From Paulinella micropora (taxonomy: Eukaryota; Cercozoa; Imbricatea; Euglyphida; Paulinellidae), in NCBI GenBank assembly GCA_019918135.1, contig WBZZ01001042.1, positions 1 to 64,000 of the forward strand: 64,000 bases of DNA. The letters are read 5' to 3'. The position numbers and the translations under genes were made by a program. How positions within the stretch are numbered: the first letter of the stretch is position 1; each line of letters opens with the position of its first letter. Under the pieces are notes generated by a model. The model ran no database searches, was not told where the DNA came from, and worked only from the letters and a program-made list of their open reading frames with translations. Shown here piece after piece: positions 43,163 through 52,232 of the stretch.

Positions 43163-44159
43163 CGGAATTGTAGGTGTTTTTCATGTTGATGACCTCATAT
43201 TCATGGCGCCTAGCAAATGATCGTTTTTGTGAGAAACTTGAGATGAATTTCCCCATCAAAGCGAAAGAATTCAAGGGTATGGAAATAATTCAGACCAAGT
43301 CCGAAATAATTCTAAATCAGCAAAATTACGCTCGAAAAGTTGTAAAATTTTACGGGTATGACCAATGCAAACCTAGTGCAACACCAGGATCAAAAACAGA
43401 CCCGATGCCGATGAATTCGCAAGCTAGACTTAGACAATTTTCGATTCCACAGATAGTAGGGAGTTTGCTCTTTTTGGCTAAGATGACGAGGCCGGATATA
43501 GAGGAAGCGCTCAATTCTGCTAGTGTAATGCAGACAGTAGATGTGGGAAAGACTTATGCCAAGTTAGGGAAGATCATTCGATACCTGAAAAACGATAGAG
43601 TACTTAGGTTCAGTAGGAAGGAGCCTAGTGCAGTGGGTAAGGCAGGACCCGTAGGACCAATGACAGTTTGGCCCGATGCGGCTCACAGGGTTTGTCTAAA
43701 GACGGGAAAATCTCGTACTGGGTATGTAGTCTTGGTAGGAGGAGATCCCGTAGCTTGGTTGTCCAAAAGACAGTCAAAGGTAGCACTTTCTTCGAACGAT
43801 GCGGAAATTTTCGCAGCGAACGAAGCCCTAAGGGAAGCTATGTCCATTTGCAACATGCGAGATGAATTAGGCATCCCGGAGGCTAAACCATTCGACGTTC
43901 ATGATGATATTAATGCCCAAACCATACTAGCTGCACAACGCGGGTTAGCCGGACCACGCACTAAGCATTTGCCTTTGGAAGTACAGTACCTGCACTAGAA
44001 CAGGAAGGTATAGCAATATTCAGGAAAGTAGGTACCAAAGGGCAGTTAGGAGACGTACTGACTAAGTATTTGCCCAAGGATCAAGCAGACGCGTTGTTAG
44101 ACGTGTTTTGCCCCGCATTGGATTTGGACGCGCTTAGAAAGATAGCGCTCACGAACTGA
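43163..44159 (+). pseudogene. copia-3 reverse transcriptase C-terminus and RNase H
   Basis: VFHVDDLIFMA is the active site (HVDD). RNase H: VWPDAAHRVCLKTGKSRTGYVV, SSNDAEIFAANEAL, TKHLPLEVQYL. After a stop at 43996-43998 a shifted frame continues GIAIFRKVGTKGQLGDVLTKYLP to a TGA at about 44159, the normal copia C-terminus. Confidence 0.7.
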
Positions 44160-45465
44160 TAGGCGAGCTATAGCCATAGCAGGGGGTTAATGCCAATTTT
44201 GACTAAGTTAAGGAACCGGGGACCGGAAATGAGTGTAATTACTCAAAGTCGGTCTTGTTTTATCTTTTACGAGGGTCAACCTCGTTATTCCTTATCTACC
44301 CCAGTTGTTTAGGTTGTATTTCGCGCTGCGTTCGGCTGAATCGGAAGTGGGCGGCGTCAACGCGGGACGGAGCGCTTCTGGGGACAAAGTCACTAAGCAG
44401 CCCTCGGCTCTTAGAGATTTTGTGCCCAAAAGCGCTATTATAGGTTGTCCGGACTCGCCACCATGTTTGTTTGTGCTTTTGGAGTGTTCTTGCTTTGCGC
44501 TATCCCCTTTCTTCGTTGATAGGATCTTTAGGTAGTCGAGCAAGAGTCAGGCCCAGAGCACAAGGCAAAGTTCAAGGGAAAGGACCCTAGAGGATAATGT
44601 TTGATGCGGATCCGTAGCCAACGCGCCTTAGCGCGTCGAAAACCTCGCGTTCCGCCGGCTCAGACCCTTCGAAATATAATTTTTTCATGTTGTTTTCCCG
44701 AAAGGTACCCCTTGCTGGGGAAATGCTGAGGTTTTTGTTTTTGCTAAGTCGCATTTATATTTCATACTAAATAAACTGCATTTTCTCGTATAACTCGTTG
44801 TTATATGATTAATGCATTAATTTGGTATGATTATATTTCATATTTCATATTATATATGGATTTGCCTTCATAACTTTTATTGTAACATTTAATCCCACTT
44901 TTTTTATATCGTTATGTGATGTCCATGTCTATACCTTATACATATGGATATTATGTTGATCATATATTCATCAGGGATAGCAAATTCATGAAATTTCACC
45001 GTAACTCATATTACCGAATCAACATTTATTAAGTCGACTCGTTGACATTATCTTTTGATTATATGTTCATAATTTCCGATGCATGATTTTCTTCACAAGT
45101 ATTCAGCCGGGATGAGCGGGACTTTTTGCCTTTGAGCAATTGAGAGGTTAGGTGAGAGTAGGAAAATAATTTTCTTCTCATCGGAGAGGCCTAGCTATAC
45201 CATGGGACGCCAGCCTTGCTTGTAATCTAACCGATACAGGCATGCCGCGATAAGCCGGGTAGCTACATCCGACATACTTCTCAGAGAGAGTGAGGGTAAG
45301 TAGTCGCGACCAATGAGGGTCTGGCTTTTCACCGCCAACGTGTGTGATAGGGCTTAGACATGTTTATTGTCATTATAATCATAAGGTCCTTGGTGCGGAC
45401 ATAATAATGAATTATTCCAAAGTTCAGCAGACAAGGCAGATTAATTTACGTTCTTTGAGGGGGAG
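44160..45465. other. copia-3 3' noncoding region
   Basis: No gene seen. It includes GC-rich inverted segments (44310-44470) and an AT-rich stretch, then the purine tract before the LTR. Confidence 0.5.
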
Positions 45466-46006
45466 CGTCGGAGAAATACCGTTACTAGAGAATATCCGTT
45501 ACCGGATTTGTCCTTTTTGCCACATTCACATAAATGTATTCTCTGCCGGCCCTCCTTGCCATTTGCCTTTATATTACCATATTTCTTTACAAGTACAGGA
45601 AGAATGTGCAACTTACAGTTGCACAATCTACAATTCATCCTTTCCAGACCTTCTTGATTTATCTAGAATAGGATTGGTCTCCGTCGGGACTTATGTAGAC
45701 CAACCAATTATAGAACGGATAGCAATAGATGGAACGGATAGGGATCGTAGTTCTAGTGCTCAAGCAGCACTGTTTGTATTCAGAATGAAAAGGTAACAAC
45801 ACTGCATAAGTGAACTGAAAACACTTGACATTTAATGACGGAATAGTAATACTTGGACGCTTGTATTGACTAGTTATTGGGACTAGAGTGTGGTCAAGTG
45901 CTTCACGGCATTGCCCACCCTCTGCGCACACCTCCTTTTATTCCGGCAAGAACCATTGCCCGTGATCTAGTAAGCCTTCCGGTTTGGAAGGACTGCTACT
46001 CTGTCG
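45466..46006 (+). repeat. copia-3 3' LTR
   Basis: Partner of the LTR at 36961-37501. Target duplication CTCGG follows at 46007-46011. Confidence 0.9.
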
Positions 46007-46065
46007 CTCGGGACCGCTCCCGCTGCATACCGTCGGCCCTACGTTGATAGCTAGGCACGGGCAGG

Positions 46066-46722
46066 ATGGCGTCCCTTGTCCCCGCGACGGGGCTCAAGGC
46101 CGCGCAGGCCGCGAAAGACAGGGAGGCCCGTGGGGGCGACCGGGATTGGTGCAGGTTTGGCCGGCTGCGCCGCGCCAGGCAGGAAGAAATGCTTGTCTCC
46201 TTCCTGCGCGGCACGGCCGAGGGAGTTTCGCTAGATCTGAAACAACCCGAGATACAGACCATTCTGCGCGTCATTGGGAGCAAGACCAAGCTCGCGGGCC
46301 AAACGCCTGTGGAGCTCAAGGTCGACCTAGGCCCCGTCTTTCACACCAAGGGCAAGCTAGGTTCCAGTCGAGCAGGCAGGTGCTTCTACTATCGGCTAGC
46401 GCCCCATGGCGAATGGGAGGACGTGAGCTACCGCAAGGCCTTGACGGACTTCAGGGCGCACACAGCTACCGCCAAATCAAACAAGAGGAGGCGCCGCTCG
46501 GCCACGGGCCTGCTGAATGAAGAGCAGAAACAGGCCTTCCAGGTGGAAGTTGACGACCAGATCGTTCGGTACAAGCTCCGGGCCCTGCGTAGGTGCCGCG
46601 CGGCGGGGCTGGGCCAGCTGGTGTCACACGAAAGCGGCCAACTACTGCACTTCAATCGAGAGGCCCAGGTCGACCACCTCATCCCGTTCTGCGAGTTAGT
46701 GCGCAGGTTCGTCCAGTCCTAG
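46066..46722 (+). CDS. DCL/DUF3223-domain protein
   Basis: ATG 46066, 218 residues, no intron. The centre has the DCL-type signature: VELKVDLGPVFH...GRCFYYRLAPHGEWEDVSYRKAL (about residues 82-125), which matches the RCFyvvR-DG-eDFSYRKC pattern of DUF3223. A basic patch (NKRRRRS) follows, and QVDHLIPFCELVRRF near the C-terminus resembles the H-x-pF-x-ei-x-x-F end of DCL proteins. Plant DCL acts in plastid rRNA maturation, and the domain also ends the largest Pol IV/V subunits; bacterial versions are uncharacterised. The role here cannot be told from sequence. The LTR element lies 59 bases upstream, in the probable 5' UTR or promoter. Confidence 0.65.
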   Translation: MASLVPATGLKAAQAAKDREARGGDRDWCRFGRLRRARQEEMLVSFLRGTAEGVSLDLKQPEIQTILRVIGSKTKLAGQTPVELKVDLGPVFHTKGKLGSSRAGRCFYYRLAPHGEWEDVSYRKALTDFRAHTATAKSNKRRRRSATGLLNEEQKQAFQVEVDDQIVRYKLRALRRCRAAGLGQLVSHESGQLLHFNREAQVDHLIPFCELVRRFVQS

Positions 46723-47302
46723 GATGACCGGGTGCCGGCCGTATTTATTGCTTTTGTTATATTCTCAACTTGCGTGTCCTCCCTTGCGAGCCTGTTTGCT
46801 GGAATGGAAAGGTAGCGCCAGTGCCGGCCAAACGCGCCTCGTCTAACCATTGCACCAACCCTCTGCACGCACTTATCCGCAGCGCAGGAACTGGTGCACA
46901 TGAGGCTAGATCGGGACACACACAAGTCAATCCACCACACTGCGCGCACGCCTGCATACGTGTGTGTGTGGGGCCGACACGATGCGGGGATTAATGGCTG
47001 GAACGGCTGGAACGGCTGTCTGGCTCTGGCTCGACTCGCCTGCTGCTCCTGGCGCCGCAGGGATTTCCCTGGGTAGCATGGCCTGATCTTGTACTGTGAT
47101 TCTATGAATGCGTACACCCACATGTATTTTAATGTCTATACATGATACATGTTATATGCACATCTATAAATACGCATATGTATGCATGTATGTATGTATG
47201 TCTGTAGATACGTATGTATGTATGTATATATGTATTCATGCTCAGCTTTTTATTAGCCACGTTTGTGCACTATCTTTTTCCCCGTGTCGACTGTGTGCTT
47301 AG
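46723..47302. other. Intergenic DNA with TATG microsatellite
   Basis: No exon of the following cysteine synthase was found here. A (TATG)n-type tract lies at about 47175-47235. Confidence 0.5.
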
Positions 47303-50267
47303 CGCTCATCGGCCAGGCGCGTGGTTACCGGACTCTCTTGACCTTGCCCAACAACGTATGCTGCACGCATGGCATGCGCCCAGCCCTGCTGCTGCTGCCT
47401 GCTTCACTGTTGCCGCACCGCCCAGCACAGGCTCGACCATGCTCAGCTGCGCATGTTGCCGCAGTGCTTGTCCACATACACTTGATCGTGCCCCACCACC
47501 GGTGCGCCCGCCCCCTCTGACTATAGCCCAGAGTTGCCTCCCCACGCGGCAAGTCGCAGGCTGGCAGCGTGCGCAGTTCTGTGTGTGTGTGTGTGTGTGT
47601 CTGGGCAAGCAGGTCTCTGGCAGCAAGATTGACAAAATGAAGCTGCTCGGTAAGACTCGCTTGTGTTGTGTCTCTACTTAGCTAGCAAGCGAATGGCTCC
47701 GTCAGTTTTTATTTGTGTTGCAAATACTTCGATGGAAAATCGTGGATCGTTTCAGCATCTACATGGACGCACGCTCGAATCCTCTTCTCGAGTGCTCAAG
47801 TCGCTGCAGTGTTGGTAGCGCTGTGCACTGTGTGTGCTTGTTGCGTAGGAGCGGAGGTGGCGGTGCTGGAGCTCGTGCCCTTCAGCAATCCCAACCACTT
47901 CTACCACGTCGCGCAGCGGTGCGTGTGCCATTTGCAAAATTTTAACCGCAATTCTCGTAAAAGTCGGCGATAGTAGTTTGTAACTATGAGTTTTGTCCTC
48001 ATGTAACGTGGCCAATGTGCTGGCATGTGTGCTGTCTGTTGCGTGTGGGGCAGGCTGGCGCAAGAGCAGGCGGGTTCTGGACCAACCAGTTCGAAAACGA
48101 GGCCAACTGGCAGGCGCACTACGCCACCACCGTACCACACATGCCGCGCTGCCTCTCCAGCCACTTGTCTATTTGCCTTGCGCTTGCAACATGCATAGTC
48201 TCGTTCCCTGTGTGCATCTCTCTTGGGCGTCATTTTGCAAGTTTCCGTGTAGTACCCGATGCTGCATGCATGCACAGTTTCTTTCCGCCGACAGCGGCGC
48301 GGTGGGCTTGGTGTGGGGTGGCGATAATGTGTGCGGGCAGCGCTGTGCTGTGTGCTCTGGTTGCAGGGTCCTGAGATTTTCACACAAACCAGTGGTCTCA
48401 TCATCTGCGCAGCCAGCTTTTCCGCTTGTGCCACCAACGCCGCGCTTCTCGCGATTCTCAAAGCCCCCGACTCGGCACTGCTCGCTTCTTTCTGAACATC
48501 GCTTCTGACGCAAACGCAAACTTCACGATGAACTTAAAAGTGAAAACAATTATTTGTGCTGCTGTGGCCGTTCCTAGGGAAACTAGATGCGTTCGTCTGC
48601 TCCTCGGCGTAAATTCCACAAGGCAGCAAATAGGATCGGGGCGAAACTTAGGAAGCATACAGACACAGACCCGAATCTGCCAAGAGAGGAACACAGCACA
48701 AACCAAGCGCAAGAGGCAGGCGCCACGACACTCCACACACAGTGCTGTGCGCAGCAGCTACGTAGGCGAAATGCATGTCTGTGTGGGTGTGCAGCACGGG
48801 CGGCACCATGGTCGGCACCTCCAGCTACCTCAAGTTCCGCGACCCGCACATCCAGGTCGGCCGTGTGCAGAGCCTGGCATGAGCAGCGAGTACACGTGTT
48901 GGGCTGCGGTCGAGCGGTGGCGGCTTGGGCCCGTCTCGTTCTTGTGCGAGAGGCTTGGGCCGTGGTGAGGGAGTGGTGGCCGACGACAGGCTGCATACGG
49001 CCGCGACTGTTCGCGCAAAAGAAGGGGGGGGGGGGGGGGAAGGGGGGAGGGGCAAGGTGTGAGGTGCGTGTTGGGAGAGGAGAGGTGTGTGGGGGCGATT
49101 TGGGCGGCCACAGGTGGGAGGGACATATGTGGCACTGAGCTGTGTGTTGTGCGTGGCTGTGCCGCAGACGGTACTGGCGGACCGCTCGGGCAGCGGGCTG
49201 GCTGGCTGGATCAAGTAAACTCTTTGGCTTTATCACGCACAACAAACACCACAACCGACATACGAGCTGCTAGGCTAGGCACACGTTCTTTCCCGCTGAC
49301 TCCTGACCAGCAAATATTTGCACTCCTGTAGACACAGCTATGTATGCACATATGTGTATAACCATGTTTGTAAGTACGTGAAGGATAGACATAATTATAT
49401 GCGTATGTAGGTACGTACCTATTAGTATGTACATGTGTGCGCGTATCTCTGTATGCACCGCCGTGCTCTTTACTTGTTTATTCATCGATTCCTTTGTTCA
49501 TTAATCAAATCTATTTTAAGCATTTTGCGATGTTTCATTTTCCTGCCATTTTCCTCAGCTGCAATCGCCTGGACCCCTCCCCGGAGTCCACTGTGACGGA
49601 AGGTCTTGCCCTTTCGCTCCCCCCCCCCCCCTGCCCCTGGCTATTCTGCCCGCTCTTCTGTGGCGGATACTATGCGTTGGTGCGGCTGCAGGCATCGGCA
49701 ACAGCAGGATCACGGGACAGATGACACACTTCCAGGTCAGGGCGTGCCGACCCCCGGACACACCCTCCCGCGTCATGTATATGTGCGGCGTCATGTATGC
49801 ATATGTTGCGGTGCTGATGGGCCAGGTGGACCGCGCGCTCAAGTTATCTGACCGGGAGGCCATTGAGATGATGTATTACCTGTTGCGCCACGACGGGCTC
49901 TGGTCGGGCCGGCCCCGCGCGTTCTGCTCTGTGCCCGCTATCTTGTGCAGCTGCTGTGTGTATGTGTCTTGGTCGGCTGACACGGTGTATTGTATTGTTG
50001 TAGACGCGGCCTCCTTCGGCCTTCTTGCCCTGCGCAGCCTCTTTTGCTTGCCTGCCGCCGCGCCGTCCTGCCCGCTCTGCCCTGCCTCGCTGTCTTCGCT
50101 GCTGGTGCTGCTGCTGCTGCGCTCCCCCCCACTTTCTTGTGACTGCTGGCTGGGCGGGCTGGTAGGGTCGGCCCCTCGGCGGCGCTCAACGCCGCCGCGG
50201 CAATCAAAGTTGCCAGACAGCTGGGACCATGACACACCATCGTCTTCGTACCGTGCGACCGCGGTAG

Positions 50268-50268
<1 letters not shown>
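47303..50268 (+). pseudogene. Cysteine synthase (PLP-dependent), 5'-missing, interrupted at 3' end
   Basis: Twelve exons join in phase with GT-AG ends: 47303-47355, 47613-47649, 47849-47918, 48065-48131, 48367-48394, 48578-48608, 48795-48855, 49168-49214, 49559-49602, 49692-49735, 49826-49902 and 50166-50268. Family landmarks: ARGYRTLLTLP, FWTNQFENEANWQAHY, TGPEIFTQTSG, SSATGGTMVGTSSYL, VLADRSGSGL, VTEGIGNSRIT, LSDREAIEMMYYLL, SAALNAAAAIKVARQLGP and HTIVFVPCD. It resembles the fungal/algal mitochondrial-type enzymes that make cysteine from O-acetylserine and sulfide. The N-terminal part, including the PLP-binding lysine exon, is not found. Exon 4 needs a late acceptor or an indel. In exon 12, TGA replaces the glycine codon in GPGHTIV. 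The coding sequence then runs into (CA)n and EVE-2. Confidence 0.8.

Positions 50269-50347
<79 letters not shown>
50268..50347. repeat. (CA)n(TA)n microsatellite at the gene/virus boundary
   Basis: About 20 bases of CA then about 55 of TA, directly between the last cysteine synthase codons and the EVE-2 palindrome. Confidence 0.9.
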
Positions 50348-50353
<6 letters not shown>

Positions 50354-50747
50354 GTTGGATAGACAGGTCCAACCGCAAAGTATAAAACAAGCCGTTAGAA
50401 TGTAGAAAACCAACATTAGACATATAGAAAAAAGTGTCCAACCCTTGTAAAAACCGACGAAGGTTTTCCAAAAATCAACAAACTAAGCACACTAAGAGAG
50501 ATTAAGACATATTAAGCACATAGTCCATATTTTTACTACATAAAAATATATATAAATAAATTTTATATGGACTATGTGCTTAATATGTCTTAATCTCTCT
50601 TAGTGTGCTTAGTTTGTTGATTTTTGGAAAACCTTCGTCGGTTTTTACAAGGGTTGGACACTTTTTTCTATATGTCTAATGTTGGTTTTCTACATTCTAA
50701 CGGCTTGTTTTATACTTTGCGGTTGGACCTGTCTATCCAACATAAAT
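50348..50747. repeat. Perfect 400-bp palindrome (183-bp arms, 34-base centre)
   Basis: Left arm 50348-50530 and right arm 50565-50747 are exact reverse complements by my base-by-base reading. The 34-base AT-rich centre is unpaired. Outer ends read ATTTATGTTGGATAGACAGG. It could be a hairpin telomere, a terminal repeat copied head-to-head, or a foldback transposon. Position at the host boundary favours the viral terminus. Confidence 0.9.
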
Positions 50748-51230
50748 GATCACACCCCGAAAGGGGGGAAGGGGGGGCGGGTTTCAACGAAGTTGAAACG
50801 GGGGGGTTGGGGGGATAATGTGAGAGTGAAAAAATGTAGTGCTTATGTAGTGCTTGTTGAGTGTAAAAAGCAGTCCTGTTTCTTTTTGTGTATGTAAGCA
50901 CGGGAGAGAGAGTTTTTATAAAATACCGCTTTCTACCCCCTGTCCAACCCTTAGGTTGGACACGTCCGACCTTAGTTTTTGAAGGTTGGACACTTTTTAT
51001 TATGTTTTTTTAAGGATTTTATACATTATTACTCTTACTATTAATCTTTTTTTTATCTGTCCAACCTGTCCAACCTTTTATAAGAAAAAAAAAAAAAATA
51101 TAGTCCCCCCTTTATAGGAGGGGGACAGGGAAAAGTTTTGGAGAAATGAAGCCAAAGGTTGGACAGGGGGCAGGAAGATGAATTTTAATAAAACTCCCTC
51201 TGCTCTCTCACGCAGGTGTCCAACGTGTGG
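50430..51230. repeat. GTTGGACA repeat field (iteron-like)
   Basis: GTTGGACA or its complement TGTCCAAC occurs at about 50435 and 50653 (inside the palindrome arms), 50940, 50954, 50985, 51057, 51066, 51161 and 51219, with GTTGGAC and GTTGGAT variants at 50723 and 50354. Also here: GTTTCAAC-GAA-GTTGAAAC hairpin (about 50781-50799) and poly(G) runs. No gene is seen in 50748-51309. Resembles initiator-binding repeats at replication origins; that role is inference. Confidence 0.65.
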
Positions 51231-51295
51231 TGATTGAAATCCAGTGGAAATCTAATGATTAAAACAATTTTGATTTAAATAATTAAAACAATATA

Positions 51296-51309
51296 ATTAT
51301 ATATATAAC
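51296..51309 (+). promoter_or_regulatory. TATATATAAC motif abutting start codon
   Basis: TATATATAAC directly precedes ATG 51310. The same TATATATAAC-ATG string precedes ATG 22733 in EVE-1. Other EVE-2 genes have ATATAC or TATATAGT within 12 bases of ATG (52233, 54721). Confidence 0.45.
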
Positions 51310-51540
51310 ATGCCGAGACAAAAGAAATATAACACGCCCGACGAACGGGTATTAATAAGGAGGGAAAGGGCGAGTGCTTACTTGAAGGCACACCCCGATA
51401 AGAACCGAGCAAATGCCAAGGCTTACTACCACAAAAATAAGGAAAAAATTAAGGCACAGCGGAAGGAGCGATACGAAAAACAAAAGGAAGAATTGATAAG
51501 TTTGAGGCGATTGCGGGATAGTCTGGCGGTAAATATATAA
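51310..51540 (+). CDS. EVE-2 small basic coiled-coil protein
   Basis: 76 residues, about one third Lys/Arg, helical throughout (RRERASAYLKAHPDKNRANAKAYYHKNKEKIKAQRKERYEKQ in part). Similar short YYxKNKEKI-type proteins occur in giant viruses and phages. Probable nucleic-acid binding; not recognised further. Confidence 0.6.
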   Translation: MPRQKKYNTPDERVLIRRERASAYLKAHPDKNRANAKAYYHKNKEKIKAQRKERYEKQKEELISLRRLRDSLAVNI

Positions 51541-51577
51541 ATTATTTTATATATAAATATATCCACCATAATATACT

Positions 51578-52123
51578 ATGGACACTAGACTGCTGATGAC
51601 ACGCCCATACTGGGCACAGGAAGATTTACAATTACACATTGATTACACGGAGGGAAATTATTTTTTAAATTTAATCAATGCTGTCCGTTTTGTTGCCCCC
51701 GACGGCCGATGGGACACTAATCACTGGCAGGTGGCACGTATGCTAGAAGGTGGCACGGAAAGTTATTGTTGCTGTGGGCACATAATTACAAAGAACTTCA
51801 TAATCAAGCACAGGACGAGTGGTGCTGAGATGATTGTTGGCTCTCATTGTGTCAAGAGGTTTAATAATCGTAAAATGAATGAAGAGTTGTCGTTGCTAGT
51901 TAGACTTAACGACCCCAATGTTAAATTTTGTAGCCACTGCGAAAGTAAAAGGGCGATTTCAAAAAATATAATAGCACGATACCCGAACAAGGACAAATAC
52001 TACCACACGACATGTATGCGAAAGGCCTTTTACCAATGCTCCTTTTGTAATGCTTACAGAGGATATGAACCATGCGACTGCTACAATAAAATACGAAACA
52101 ACACTCCCTTTTGGTTGCGGTGA
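51578..52123 (+). CDS. EVE-2 zinc-binding protein
   Basis: 181 residues. CCCGHIITKNFIIKH...EMIVGSHCVKRF is a zinc site of the CxCGH...GSxC kind seen in viral hypothetical proteins. CSHCESK, CSFC and CDCYNK follow. It may correspond to the broken zinc gene at 18925 in EVE-1. It sits just before the replication gene. Function unknown. Confidence 0.65.
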   Translation: MDTRLLMTRPYWAQEDLQLHIDYTEGNYFLNLINAVRFVAPDGRWDTNHWQVARMLEGGTESYCCCGHIITKNFIIKHRTSGAEMIVGSHCVKRFNNRKMNEELSLLVRLNDPNVKFCSHCESKRAISKNIIARYPNKDKYYHTTCMRKAFYQCSFCNAYRGYEPCDCYNKIRNNTPFWLR

Positions 52124-52232
52124 GTATATATAGAATATTTTAATTTCATCTAAGGATAAGATAACATATGGGTATAGATATATAGAACAATTTAATTATT
52201 TTTCTATAAAAAAATCTGACCACTGATATACA

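Larger units (their letters stand above)
36961..46006 (+). mobile_element. copia-3: full-length LTR retrotransposon with target duplication
   Basis: Two 541-base LTRs (36961-37501, 45466-46006) differ at about eight positions by my count. The target duplication CTCGG is at 36956-36960 and 46007-46011. LTR ends are CGTCGGAG...CTGTCG, not the usual TG...CA. A purine tract (TTTGAGGGGGAG, 45454-45465) precedes the right LTR. Internal order gag-protease-integrase-RT-RNase H marks Ty1/copia. Despite the young LTRs the internal frame has many breaks, so it was probably moved by another copy's enzymes. Confidence 0.9.

Noticed and set aside
36961..46006. Identical short frames at 37031 and 45344 as duplicated genes
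   Set aside because: They lie within the two LTR copies and reflect the direct repeat.
38316..50245. Reassignment of UGA to an amino acid, suggested by internal TGA codons in gag and cysteine synthase
   Set aside because: Several intact genes here end at TGA (F-box/LRR, 149-residue and seven-span genes), so UGA is a normal stop.
46770..50308. Many short open frames across the cysteine synthase region
   Set aside because: They cross introns and splice sites; the twelve spliced exons explain the coding signal.
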